This document shows positions 43,543 through 52,291 of a DNA stretch of 64,000 nucleotides, piece by piece. Position numbers and translations under genes: made by a program. The notes beneath the pieces were generated by a model. The model saw only the letters and a program-made list of their open reading frames with translations, was not told the DNA's origin and did not search any database. Position 1 is the stretch's first letter; each line of letters opens with the position of its first letter. Origin of the DNA: Desulfovibrionales bacterium (GTDB lineage Bacteria; Desulfobacterota; Desulfovibrionia; Desulfovibrionales; Desulfonatronaceae); contig REDL01000082.1 in the NCBI GenBank assembly GCA_007693505.1, forward strand, positions 62,001 through 126,000. The letters run 5' to 3'.

Positions 43543-45438
43543 TCATCCCGTCATCGCAGACAGACAGTTCCCACGTGAACCATCCCTCCCATTAACCGAC
43601 TCCCCTTTGCCATCCCGGTGATAGGACAGAAAAACCTCTGCACCCTCCTTGCCCAGATATCGCTCCAGGGTCCGACGGTCGGTTTGGAGCAGGTCCACCA
43701 GGACCAAGCCGTCCAGGACATTGCTGAATTCCCGGTCCACGTTGAAGCCGAGCATCTTGCCCCCCAGTTTCAGGTACTGCCGCAGCAGCACCGGAACCCC
43801 GGACTTGTGGCGGTCGATGTCCGTGATAATCTCGGAAATGTCGTCAATGGTCTTGGACATCATGGTCAGCAACGAATCGTCCAGGCGAAAGATCCGGCGC
43901 TGGCGAAAAGGTCGGCGGGGCCGGACATGGTCGGCCAGTTCGTGCATATGCCCGTTGGCCCGCAAAAAACCAACGATCAGTTGCCGGGAGAAGCGGTGGT
44001 ACTCGTTGTCGATACTCACCGGGCCGAACAGGGTCCGGTATTCGGGATTGCGCAGAATGAATCGGGCGATGCCCTTCCAGAGCAGCAATAACGGCGCGTA
44101 ACTTTTCTGGTATTCCGGCCGGACAAAGGACCGCCCCATTTCCAGGGCAGGATCAATCTCGTTCCAGAAGCGGGACTGGAACGCAAAGAGTGTGTTCGTA
44201 TACAACCCCTTGGGGCCATGCTTCTTCAGGATCTCATCCGTGCGACCCAGTCTGTAGGCTCCGGCGATCCGTTTTGCCTGTTTGTCCCAGAGAAACAGGT
44301 GCAGGTAGTGGGCATCGAAAATATCCAGGTCAACCTCCTTGCCCGTGCCTTCCCCGGCATCCCGGAACGTAACTTCCCGCAATCTACCGATTTCGTGAAG
44401 TAAATTGGGGATATCCAATGCCTGGGCAAGGTGGACACAGAAGTCCTCAGTCTCCAGCAGCAGCTGTTCCGCGGACAGGGTTTGCTGTTCACGCTGCAAT
44501 GAGTTTTGGACCGGTGGCAATAGAGCGGTGATCCCATCCGGCCCGTTGGGCAAAGAGGGATGTATCTGCTTTGGCCGCTGCTTGCCCCCACAGTTCAAAA
44601 GATATGTGCGGTGTCGCAGATACGCGATCATCTCGGCATCCGTGGAGCAGTTGGCCAAATGCTTCGGCCCGAGAGGGCGTCCGATCCGCACTCGGACTTC
44701 CGATCCGGCCTTGCGCACCAGGGCATGGGGGAGCAGCATGGTCCTCAGGCGGGGATGAATTAATCCGGCCAGGTGGAACATGGGGCCGTTGGTACCTTGG
44801 AAGAACATCGGCACCGCCGTGGCCCCGGTCTTGCGAATGATCCTGGCCATGGACTCGCTCCAGGGAGGGTCGCCCATGGTCCGCCGCCGAACTTGCAAAT
44901 GAGAGACTTCGCCGGCTGGAAACACGCCCAATACGCCCTCCGACCGCAACCAGCCCAGGATCTTCCGTAAGGCCGATGCGTTTCGCTGTATCGTGGACGC
45001 TCCTCCCTCAAAGGGGTCAACAAACAGAAACAGATCCTGCAGCTCGTGCACCCTTCTGAGCAGATGATTGGCCATGATCTTCACATCCGGCCGCCGCCTG
45101 CGCAGCACAGCGGCCATGATCAACCCCTCAAGTGCTCCGAAAGGGTGATTGGCCACCACGACCACCGGTCCCTTTGGTGGAATGCGCTCCAGCTCGCGCT
45201 CATCCAGGACAATGCCCACATGCAACACGCGAAGAGCCCGCTCCAAGAAATCCTCTTGCGGACGGCTTTCCCGGGCATGGTCCTGCCCGTCCACGATCTC
45301 AGCGTATTTTCGATTCAAATACCGCAAGGCCAGCATCTTCTCCAGAGAAGGCTTGACCAATCCGAACAACCTATTCGGCAGCGGACGCATGAAGGGAGAC
45401 GGCAGGTCGATCAGGCAGTGCTGGGAAGTGGCGCTCAT
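43543..45438 (-). CDS. olsF: Bifunctional ornithine-lipid synthase-like protein (OlsF family)
   Basis: A 631-residue fusion. The N-terminal half (about 60-290) is a PlsC-like O-acyltransferase with an acyltransferase core VVVANHPFGALEGL (His98) and a later FPAGEVSH block. The C-terminal half (about 330-600) is a GNAT-like N-acyltransferase related to OlsB (REVTFRDAGEGTGKEVDLD and later VRPEYQKSYAPLLLLW). OlsF proteins convert ornithine to the phosphorus-free ornithine lipid. RBS GGAGGATG precedes the ATG at 45438. It diverges from the PHP-glycosyltransferase across a 228-bp region with Pho-box repeats. Substrate amino acid is inferred. Confidence 0.8.
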   Translation of the reverse strand: MSATSQHCLIDLPSPFMRPLPNRLFGLVKPSLEKMLALRYLNRKYAEIVDGQDHARESRPQEDFLERALRVLHVGIVLDERELERIPPKGPVVVVANHPFGALEGLIMAAVLRRRRPDVKIMANHLLRRVHELQDLFLFVDPFEGGASTIQRNASALRKILGWLRSEGVLGVFPAGEVSHLQVRRRTMGDPPWSESMARIIRKTGATAVPMFFQGTNGPMFHLAGLIHPRLRTMLLPHALVRKAGSEVRVRIGRPLGPKHLANCSTDAEMIAYLRHRTYLLNCGGKQRPKQIHPSLPNGPDGITALLPPVQNSLQREQQTLSAEQLLLETEDFCVHLAQALDIPNLLHEIGRLREVTFRDAGEGTGKEVDLDIFDAHYLHLFLWDKQAKRIAGAYRLGRTDEILKKHGPKGLYTNTLFAFQSRFWNEIDPALEMGRSFVRPEYQKSYAPLLLLWKGIARFILRNPEYRTLFGPVSIDNEYHRFSRQLIVGFLRANGHMHELADHVRPRRPFRQRRIFRLDDSLLTMMSKTIDDISEIITDIDRHKSGVPVLLRQYLKLGGKMLGFNVDREFSNVLDGLVLVDLLQTDRRTLERYLGKEGAEVFLSYHRDGKGESVNGRDGSRGNCLSAMTG

Positions 45439-45527
45439 CGCAAGACATCCTCCGGCTGGAAAGGTTCAGGACAGCAGGACAACCACATGCCCTGTACACC
45501 AATCCAGACCAAAAGCATCACCGAAAG

Positions 45528-45545
45528 GTTACCGTCAGGTGAAGA
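45528..45545 (-). promoter_or_regulatory. Weak Pho-box-like pair facing olsF
   Basis: Reading on the minus strand, TCTTCAC and CGGTAAC occur 11 bp apart (45545-45539 and 45534-45528), the Pho-box spacing, about 90 bp upstream of olsF. Matches to the CTGTCAT consensus are partial. Confidence 0.3.
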
Positions 45546-45562
45546 TTTGACGACAGCTTGGA

Positions 45563-45640
45563 ATGTCACCCAATTTTCACAGACCTGTCATTATTGGTCA
45601 CCTGCTGATCATCATCCCGTCATGTTTTCCGGTTACCTAT
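45563..45640 (+). promoter_or_regulatory. Pho-box array and -10 region upstream of the PHP-glycosyltransferase
   Basis: Six 7-bp units occur in direct orientation: ATGTCAC (45563), TTTTCAC (45574), CTGTCAT (45585), TGGTCAC (45595), TGATCAT (45606), CCGTCAT (45617). Five intervals are 11,11,10,11,11 bp. This is the tandem organisation of PhoB-binding Pho boxes. Ten bases after the last unit a -10-like TACCTAT lies at 45634-45640, the geometry of PhoB-dependent promoters. The gene starts 27 bp further on. Confidence 0.72.
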
Positions 45641-45666
45641 TTCCGAACAGAATACGGGAGGTGATT

Positions 45667-48117
45667 ATGGAACTGACGACCAAGGCTGATTTGCACGTTC
45701 ACTCCAAGTACTCCAAGCGACCATCACAATGGGTTCTGCAGAAAATTGGCTGCTCGGAAAGCTACACCGAGCCGCTGCACATCTACCAGACCCTGCGAGA
45801 CAAGGGCATGGACCTGATCACCATCACGGACCACAACACCATTGAAGGCAGTCTGGAAATCGCTCATCTGCCGGATACCTTTATCAGTGAGGAAATCACC
45901 GCCTACTTTCCCCATGACCGTTGCAAGGTGCATGTCCTGGCCTACAACATCACCGAAGACCAACACCGGGAAATCCAGAAGTACCGGGACAATGTTTTCG
46001 AACTGGCCGAATACCTGAACCAGGCAGATATACTCCACGCTCTGGCCCATCCGCTATTTTCGGTCAACGACAAGCTGACCACGGCCCACTTCGAACAACT
46101 GTTGCTTCTGTTCAAAATCTTCGAGATCAACGGCGCACGTGACGAGCATCTGAACACGAATTTACAACAAATCCTGGCTACGCTCACACCCGCGGACATC
46201 CGGCGACTGGAGAACATCCACGACCGGGCGGCCCTGATCAAGGAACCCTGGATCAAGCACCTCACCGGGGGCTCGGACGACCACAGTTCCCTGAACATCG
46301 CCCGGACGCACACGGTAATGACCGGAAAGCATGACCTGTCCGGCTTTCTCCAAGGCATCCGAGAAGGCCAGTCGTCCTTTGTCGGCAGGTCATCCTCACC
46401 CCAGACCCTGGCCCATAACCTCTACAGCATTGCCTACCAGTTCTATAAACAAAAATTTCAGCTCGGAAAGCACGTCAACAAGGACATCCTGCTCAAATTC
46501 GTCGATCGAAATCTGGACCCAGGCCATGAGGACGAAACCGGCCTGCTGGGTTCGCTGCACGCTCTCTGGTCACAACGGCTTCGTCCGAGAATCGGCGGCA
46601 CATCCTGGCGTAATCCCCCGGAACAGCTTCAGGATCTGCTGCGTCACGAGACTGCCAAGCTGATTTGGAATGATCCCAAGCTGATGGACATCGTTCGTTC
46701 CGGTGACAGCAGCCAGGAAGGTCAGGACAAGGCCTGGTTTGCGTTTGTGAACCGTTCGGCCAACAAGGTTCTGAAGCATTCCGCTGATCACATGCTCCGC
46801 AAAATCTCCCAGGGCAGCATCTTCGACATCTTCCACTCCCTGGGTTCCGCGGGTGCATTGTACACCTTGTTGATGCCCTATTTCCTGTCCTATTCGCTCT
46901 TTGCCCACGATCGCAAATTCAGTGGAGACGTCCGGAAGGCGTTTGCCGCAACCAAGAACCTGCCTTTGACAGATGCCGACTCCGGACCACGGGTGGCTCA
47001 CTTCACGGACACCTTCTACGAAGTCAACGGCGTGGCCCTGACCCTCCAGCAACAACTGTCCATGGCCCGCTCTTCCAGCAAGAACATGACCATCATCACC
47101 TGCGCCCCTGATGAAGCGGCTCCCTCAGCGGACGGGGTTCGCAACTTCGCCCCCATCGGCGTGTTCGAGTTGCCGGAATACCCGGAACTGAAGCTTTTCT
47201 ATCCACCGCTGCTGGAAATGATGCACTTCTGTTTCGAAAACCAAATCAATCACATCCACACAGCTACTCCGGGCCCCATCGGCCTTGCCGCCTTGGCCCT
47301 GGCCAAGCTGATGCACTTGCCCATTTATGGCACCTATCACACCTCACTACCGCAATACACCCAGTACCTGACCCAGGACTCGGCCATGGAGGAACTGATG
47401 TGGCGGTTCACCCTGTGGTACTACGACCAGATGGACTTGGTCTTTGCTCCGTCCCATGCCACAGCCAACGAACTGATCGCCAAAGGCCTTCGACCGGACA
47501 AGGTACAGGTCTATCCCCGGGGTATTGATATCGACCGGTTTCATCCCTCCAAACGCAATGGATTCTATTCCAAGCGCCACCAACTCCGGAATGAAATCAA
47601 GCTGCTCTACGTTGGACGGGTTTCCAAGGAAAAGAACCTGCACATCCTGGAGGAAGCCTACCGGCGCCTCCAGGTTGAGGGCCGTGACGTGCGTCTGATC
47701 GTTGTCGGTGACGGGCCGTACCGGGAACAAATGGAGCACAATCTCAGCGGCACCCAGACAATATTTACCGGCTATCTGGACGGTGACGCCCTGGCCGAGG
47801 CCTATGCCTCGGCGGATATCTTCGTCTTCCCCAGCACCACGGACACCTTCGGCAATGTGGTCCTGGAGGCCCTGGCTTCCGGCCTGCCGGTGATCGTCTC
47901 CGCCGAGGGCGGTCCCCAGGAAAATGTTATCCCCCACCAAACCGGCATCATCGTCCCCGCCTCCACGCCGGAAGCCTACCATGCCGCCATAGCCGACCTT
48001 CTGGACGATCCATCCCTGCTGAAAACCATGAGCAACCAAGCCAGAAATTCCATGGAAAGCCGCTCCTTCGGAGCCTCTTTCGACCAGGTTTGGTCTTATT
48101 ATGGGCAGACGGGCTAA
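45667..48117 (+). CDS. PHP phosphoesterase-glycosyltransferase (GT4) fusion protein
   Basis: An 816-residue protein. Residues 1 to about 230 form a PHP domain with the metal motifs intact: DLHVHS, TDHNTI, EEITAY, ALAHPLF and GGSDDHSS. Residues 240-430 are helical and unassigned. Residues about 430-816 are a GT4/GT-B glycosyltransferase (VAHFTDTFYEVNGVALTL, then YPRGIDIDRFHP, YVGRVSKEKNL and the nucleotide-sugar EALASGLPVIVS). No signal peptide. RBS GGGAGGTGA at ideal spacing. It diverges from olsF and sits behind a strong Pho-box array. A role in making a phosphorus-free glycolipid is inferred; the acceptor is unknown. Confidence 0.85.
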   Translation: MELTTKADLHVHSKYSKRPSQWVLQKIGCSESYTEPLHIYQTLRDKGMDLITITDHNTIEGSLEIAHLPDTFISEEITAYFPHDRCKVHVLAYNITEDQHREIQKYRDNVFELAEYLNQADILHALAHPLFSVNDKLTTAHFEQLLLLFKIFEINGARDEHLNTNLQQILATLTPADIRRLENIHDRAALIKEPWIKHLTGGSDDHSSLNIARTHTVMTGKHDLSGFLQGIREGQSSFVGRSSSPQTLAHNLYSIAYQFYKQKFQLGKHVNKDILLKFVDRNLDPGHEDETGLLGSLHALWSQRLRPRIGGTSWRNPPEQLQDLLRHETAKLIWNDPKLMDIVRSGDSSQEGQDKAWFAFVNRSANKVLKHSADHMLRKISQGSIFDIFHSLGSAGALYTLLMPYFLSYSLFAHDRKFSGDVRKAFAATKNLPLTDADSGPRVAHFTDTFYEVNGVALTLQQQLSMARSSSKNMTIITCAPDEAAPSADGVRNFAPIGVFELPEYPELKLFYPPLLEMMHFCFENQINHIHTATPGPIGLAALALAKLMHLPIYGTYHTSLPQYTQYLTQDSAMEELMWRFTLWYYDQMDLVFAPSHATANELIAKGLRPDKVQVYPRGIDIDRFHPSKRNGFYSKRHQLRNEIKLLYVGRVSKEKNLHILEEAYRRLQVEGRDVRLIVVGDGPYREQMEHNLSGTQTIFTGYLDGDALAEAYASADIFVFPSTTDTFGNVVLEALASGLPVIVSAEGGPQENVIPHQTGIIVPASTPEAYHAAIADLLDDPSLLKTMSNQARNSMESRSFGASFDQVWSYYGQTG

Positions 48118-48217
48118 CTGCCGGGCTTCGCGAAGGTCATCACGTGGCCTCGCCCATGAAGTGAGCAGAGCACACCTTGCCCGAACAGCGCGTAATACAT
48201 GAACAATCCGTTAACAT

Positions 48218-48327
48218 CTTACCAGCGCATCACCAACAGACCGAGACAGATGACCAGTGTCCCGAGCAGACGCAGCAACCAATGTTACCGTTCTCCCAGG
48301 ATGAAGATGGAAACCAGGCTGGCCAGG
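48218..48327 (-). pseudogene. Duplicated 3' fragment of an EamA-type permease gene
   Basis: About 110 bp matches the 3' end of the intact EamA permease at 49512-49620, same orientation, about 90% identical by eye (roughly 11 mismatches). It retains the stop and the last 35 codons only. At its upstream end it is joined directly to a DUF4143 gene fragment. Confidence 0.75.
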
Positions 48328-48332
48328 GCATT

Positions 48333-48719
48333 CGGGAAGCCATATACGGACACAACCAGAGAGATATTAACCAGATTTTGGAAAACATCGTTTACCTCGA
48401 ACTGTTGCGCAGGGGATACACGGTGCGGATCGGAAAATCGAATGGAAAAGAGATCGACTTTGTGGCAGAAAAAGCGTCCCAGAAAATCTACATCCAGGTT
48501 GCGTACCTGATCCCTGACCAGACCGTGGCGGAGCGGGAATTCTCGTCACTTCTGACAATTCAGGATAATTTCCCCAAAATGGTCTTGAGTCTTGACAGAT
48601 TTGACTTGAGCCGGGAAGGCATCATCCATAAAAACCTGATCGATTTTTTACTGGATCAGGGTTGGCCGGCGGAGTTGTCCCGGCCCGAGAATCTCGTGAC
48701 AATGCCAATAACGAGGTGA
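48333..48719 (+). pseudogene. C-terminal fragment of a DUF4143 (AAA ATPase) gene
   Basis: The frame reads IREAIYGHNQRDINQILENI, then VYLELLRRGYTVRIGKSNG, then EIDFVAEKASQKIYIQVAYL. This is the C-terminal DUF4143 part of an ATP-binding protein family. The P-loop half is absent, and the open frame upstream is antisense to the permease fragment. It ends at a natural stop at 48717-48719. It is a decayed remnant, not a working gene. Confidence 0.7.
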
Positions 48720-49154
48720 GTGAGGCTCGACCTCTCTCCTGCAGGATAGCCGAGTGTTTCAAAAGTCCTTATCCACGGTCCGTTCAAAAATCCCAAGTGC
48801 AGCACGCAAAAAAAGCTCTCCACACAGGTGCTGTTGTCTCGGCGAGGAACACGCTAGCAGCAGAGGATTGTCCGCACAATGACAGCCCCCTCGTTCACCC
48901 TTCCACGGGACGCTTCCGGCTCTTCCCAGAACCTACGGATATCCAAAGGACCGGCCCCACTTCAGTGGGGATCGCAGGAAACGGACGATCTTATTCCATT
49001 CCTTGGCACACCTTTCAAAGGTACAAACCATGCCCAATCCTCTTCTGGAATCACGGGCGGGGTGGGTGCGCTTGTTCTGGCGAGAGGAGGGCCCCCGTTG
49101 CGTCCCGGAAGAAGTACGGGCCCGGTGTGCGGTGAGGGTAGGGATGAGATGGCT
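48720..49154. other. Gene-free scar region
   Basis: No credible gene. It contains a partial copy of the dispersed repeat (48757-48815) and one isolated hairpin near 48950-48966 (GGCCCCAC/GTGGGG). It lies between the DUF4143 remnant and a LacI-family remnant. Confidence 0.55.
48757..48815. repeat. Partial copy of the dispersed palindromic repeat
   Basis: The segment with AAAAGTCCTTATCCAC, then GTCCGTTCAAAAA, then AAGTGCA is an inverted partial copy of the right half of the element at 10019-10160. It marks the scar region as a site of past insertion or recombination. Confidence 0.6.
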
Positions 49155-49313
49155 GACCACGGCGTCCCCCTGGCCCCGGGCGATTTCCTGTATCCCACCG
49201 ATGGCGACCGCAAAAACAGGATTGAGCAGAGACGGAGCCAGAACGCCAATGGTCCGTGTTTTCTGCTGCCGCAGCATCCTTTCGATGGAGTTTGGCCGGA
49301 AGCGCATCCCGGT
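49155..49313 (-). pseudogene. Fragment of a LacI-family transcriptional regulator
   Basis: On the minus strand the frame reads TGMRFRPNSIERMLRQQKTR, then TIGVLAPSLLNPVFAVAIGG, then IQEIARGQGDAVV. This spans the end of a LacI HTH/hinge and the first beta-alpha units of the sugar-binding domain. The first helices and most of the C-terminal domain are missing, so it cannot function. Confidence 0.7.
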
Positions 49314-49333
49314 CATCGTTGTCTTCACGGTGT

Positions 49334-49459
49334 CACCTGGGCGCCGAAGGCCTGCACTTTATCCCGGCAATGGAAAGCCCGGATCCAGAGGGAAGGGCAA
49401 TCCTTCTTGTCGGCAATGAGGTCAGCGGCACCACAATCATTTTTGCAGTGCACCCATAA
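49334..49459 (+). pseudogene. C-terminal fragment of a choice-of-anchor-I/alkaline-phosphatase-like gene
   Basis: The frame reads HLGAEGLHFIPAMESPDPEG, then RAILLVGNEVSGTTIIFAV and a TAA stop. This resembles the C-terminal end of the choice-of-anchor-I family of secreted proteins (usual form DLGPEGL, then ANEVSGT). Only about 40 codons remain. It abuts the LacI remnant with a 20-bp junction. Confidence 0.55.
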
Positions 49460-49511
49460 ACAACTTCAGGCCGCCATGTTGATTTGATCCTGCAGCCGAG
49501 AATATCAAACC

Positions 49512-50363
49512 TTACCAGCGCATTACCAGCAGACCGAGACAGATCACCATTGCCCCGAGCAGGCGCAGCACCCAGTGTTGCCGTTCTCGCAGAATGAAGA
49601 TGGAAACCAGGCTGGCCAGGACGATCCCGGCATTGGTGTAGGCCACGGCTTCCGCCGAGGGCATGAAGCGCATGGCATGGATGACGAGCACGTAAGCCGT
49701 CCCGACGCTCAGACCCCCGAAAAGCAACGTGACCGGACTGATGCACTGCCGGGGAATTACCCGGCCGGTTTTCCGATACAAGTCCAAGCTGATGCCCACC
49801 CATGCCGCGGTATAGCCGAAGGTAATGAAGCCCAGCAGGCCCGCGAAACTGGTGATTGATGCCGTTGCGGCCTTGTCACTCAGGGAATAGATGCTCGTGG
49901 CGAACATGGCCAGAAGCATCCAGGGCAGAGCAGCGCTATCCCGACAGTTTCGCGCGCTGGTGGCCATGACCAGCAATCCGAGCACGCTGGTCACGATCCC
50001 TGTCCAGGTCAGCACCCCGAATGCCTCGCCAAGGAACAGTGAACTCCAGACGGCGATGAAGAGTGGCGAACTCCGGACAACCGGATAGACCAGGGCCACC
50101 GGAGCATGCTCATAGGCCCGACGCAGACCAAGGAAATAGACCATGTTCGCCGTGGCCGAGGTTGCCAACAGGGCGACGAAGGCGGATGTCCAGGCGACCT
50201 CTGACAGCAGTGCGGACACACCCAAGGGCCCGAGCAGGAGAATGTGCGCAAGCAGAATCCACCAGAGAGCGCAGGCCTCCTGGGGCTGTGTGCGGACCAT
50301 CAGGTTCCAGATCACGTGCAGCAATACCGATCCGGCCAGGGCCAGCCCCGCTTCAGGAAGCAT
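49512..50363 (-). CDS. EamA/DMT-family permease
   Basis: A 283-residue protein with ten predicted membrane segments, typical of EamA transporters (two five-helix repeats). It follows phnN by 66 bp on the same strand and so may be the last gene of the C-P lyase operon. It could export or import a phosphonate breakdown product; substrate unknown. A duplicated fragment of its 3' end lies at 48218-48327. Confidence 0.85.
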   Translation of the reverse strand: MLPEAGLALAGSVLLHVIWNLMVRTQPQEACALWWILLAHILLLGPLGVSALLSEVAWTSAFVALLATSATANMVYFLGLRRAYEHAPVALVYPVVRSSPLFIAVWSSLFLGEAFGVLTWTGIVTSVLGLLVMATSARNCRDSAALPWMLLAMFATSIYSLSDKAATASITSFAGLLGFITFGYTAAWVGISLDLYRKTGRVIPRQCISPVTLLFGGLSVGTAYVLVIHAMRFMPSAEAVAYTNAGIVLASLVSIFILRERQHWVLRLLGAMVICLGLLVMRW

Positions 50364-50429
50364 TTCGCCGGGCAGTTGTGAAGCTGTACTTGAGCAGAAG
50401 AAGAGGAACCATTTCGGTCCGACGGAAAG

Positions 50430-51005
50430 TCATCCGCTTCCCGGAGGGGAATCGATTTCCCGCAAGATGGCCGCCACGAGCTGCTCACCAGCCTCCGCAA
50501 CCAGGCCGTCATTGGAGAGGACCACAGCACCTTCCACGAAGCCGACTGAAAATCGGATATCGCGTTCCAGGCGCTCCTGAATCTGCTCGGCGTTTTCCCG
50601 GCCACGGGCCATTAGCCTGGTTCGGATGGTATCCTCACCGGCGGCGATCCAGATCAGCCGCAAGTCGGGATGGCTCTTGTGCGCCTGAGGAAGATAGGCT
50701 CTTGAGCCATTGACCACCACGCTTATCCCCTTGGCCAGCCAACAGTCGATCTCAATTCCGACTCCGTAGGCTGTCCCGTGGGAATGCCAGCTCATCGCGA
50801 ACAGGCCGGTGCGGTGGCGCATCTCGAACTCCCCGCCCGTCAAGGCGATATGATTCTCGCCACCGGCATCCGCGGGGCGGGTGATATACCTGTGCGCAAA
50901 GGCGATCCGGCCGGCACCGTCCAGCCGCTGCCGGGCATAATCAAGCAGGGTATCCTTGCCGGAACCCGAGGGGCCGACAACATAGATCAGCTGGCCGCTA
51001 ACCAT
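50430..51005 (-). CDS. phnN: Ribose 1,5-bisphosphate phosphokinase
   Basis: A 191-residue guanylate-kinase-fold enzyme with P-loop GPSGSGKD near the N-terminus. PhnN phosphorylates ribose 1,5-bisphosphate to PRPP, ending the C-P lyase route. The start at 51005 overlaps the end of phnM and gives the same N-terminus as E. coli PhnN (MVSGQLIYVVGPSGSGKD). An ATG at 51029 is possible. Confidence 0.9.
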   Translation of the reverse strand: MVSGQLIYVVGPSGSGKDTLLDYARQRLDGAGRIAFAHRYITRPADAGGENHIALTGGEFEMRHRTGLFAMSWHSHGTAYGVGIEIDCWLAKGISVVVNGSRAYLPQAHKSHPDLRLIWIAAGEDTIRTRLMARGRENAEQIQERLERDIRFSVGFVEGAVVLSNDGLVAEAGEQLVAAILREIDSPPGSG

Positions 51006-52158
51006 GACAAAACGACGCCGTGAACACACAGCGCCCTTCGCTCCAGACCCGTTCCACCAGGGGTTGTCCTCCGACCTCCCGTACCGCGATCAGATCGGCG
51101 CGCTGGTTCGCGGCTAAGATTCCCCGATCATGAAGTCCCGCGGCAACGGCTGGATGCCGCGTGACGAGCTTCACAGCCTCATGCAGAGGCATTTCAGCCT
51201 GTTCCCGAAGCTTGAAAACGGCTGCAAGCAGGGCCCCAGGCGCATAATCCGCGCAGAGAACATCCGCGACGCCCTCCAGGACCGCGTCCAAGGCGCGCAT
51301 GCATCCGGAATGGGAGCAGCCGCGCAAAATGTTCGGGGCGCCGAACAGGGTCCGCAGCCCTTGAGCCTTGGCTGCCCGGGCAGTGTCGATGTTCACGGGA
51401 AACTCGGAAATCGTGGCCCCCAGGCTCTGCATCAGCTCGATCTTTTCCGGATTGTCGTCGTCATGGCTGGCCAGAGCAACATTATGCTTGCGGGCATCCT
51501 CGGCCAGGCCGCGAATCCGTGCCAAAGCACCTTTGGCATTGACCAGCTTGGACTCCAGTAAATCGTCCAGTTCCTGCTCGGACTGCTTGTAGGTCTTGGC
51601 CAAAAAACGGCGATAGGCCTCAACGTCCCGGTAACTGCCCTGTCCCGGCGTATGATCCATGAACGACAAGAGATCCAGCTCATTTCGCTCCATCATCTCC
51701 AGAAGCAGTTCCGGAGCCTCGGTGTCCGTGACCTCGTAACGGGCATGGGTCAGGTTATCCACGAGCGCGCACCGGTTCCACTCATGCACGGCCCGGAGCA
51801 CCTGTGCCGCCACCGTGTTGTTGCGCACGCCGAGTTCCGCCTGGGCAAAGGACAGGGAGTGAAAGACCGTGGTGATTCCGGCCGCGGCGTTGCGCTTGTC
51901 GGCCTGGGCGCAAGCGTGGTCCAGGGGGAAGTAGACGTTGGGCCGCGGTTCCACGTCTTTCTCCAGCGCATCGCAGTGCAGATCGACCATGCCGGGCATC
52001 AACACCCGCCCTTCAAGGTCGATTTCACGAGCCCCGTTGCCCGAAAGGGGTTCCACGGCACTGATGAACCCGTCCTCCACCAGAATTGCCCCGTCAGCAA
52101 GAGTTTCCTGGTCCAAAACCAGTTGGGCCCGGGTAATATAAAAGCTGTTTTTCGGCAT
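50998..52158 (-). CDS. phnM: Alpha-D-ribose 1-methylphosphonate 5-triphosphate diphosphatase
   Basis: A 386-residue amidohydrolase-family enzyme. VDLHCDALEKD supplies metal ligands; ALASHDDDNPEK and the DVLCADYAPGALL segments are typical for PhnM. It removes pyrophosphate from the ribosyl triphosphate made by PhnGHIL. The start at 52158 follows GGAG at 6 bp spacing; an ATG at 52170 has none. It overlaps phnN by 8 bp and is separated from phnL by about 130 bp. Confidence 0.93.
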   Translation of the reverse strand: MPKNSFYITRAQLVLDQETLADGAILVEDGFISAVEPLSGNGAREIDLEGRVLMPGMVDLHCDALEKDVEPRPNVYFPLDHACAQADKRNAAAGITTVFHSLSFAQAELGVRNNTVAAQVLRAVHEWNRCALVDNLTHARYEVTDTEAPELLLEMMERNELDLLSFMDHTPGQGSYRDVEAYRRFLAKTYKQSEQELDDLLESKLVNAKGALARIRGLAEDARKHNVALASHDDDNPEKIELMQSLGATISEFPVNIDTARAAKAQGLRTLFGAPNILRGCSHSGCMRALDAVLEGVADVLCADYAPGALLAAVFKLREQAEMPLHEAVKLVTRHPAVAAGLHDRGILAANQRADLIAVREVGGQPLVERVWSEGRCVFTASFCHG

Positions 52159-52222
52159 GAAATGCTCCATTTTCTCGATATCAAATCAGAAATGAGGGCC
52201 CCGCCGGAGGCTCAGAGTTAGC

Positions 52223-52240
52223 GGTATTGCACACAATACC
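52223..52240. other. Intercistronic hairpin between phnL and phnM
   Basis: GGTATTG at 52223-52229 pairs with CAATACC at 52234-52240 (4-base loop). It lies in the only sizeable gap of the phn operon and may mark an mRNA processing site. Confidence 0.4.
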
Positions 52241-52291
52241 GGCTATCCGGTGCGTCGCACCGAACACCGAGCACATCGCAGGACGAAAAAA

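Noticed and set aside
48942-48980. Single CRISPR-repeat-like hairpin (GGCCCCAC...GTGGGG followed by GAAAC-like end)
   Set aside because: Only one copy; no second repeat at spacer distance and no cas genes.
48879-49487. 202-codon open frame on the plus strand in the scar
   Set aside because: No domain, and it crosses the LacI remnant (other strand) and the choice-of-anchor remnant (other frame), so it is not a gene.
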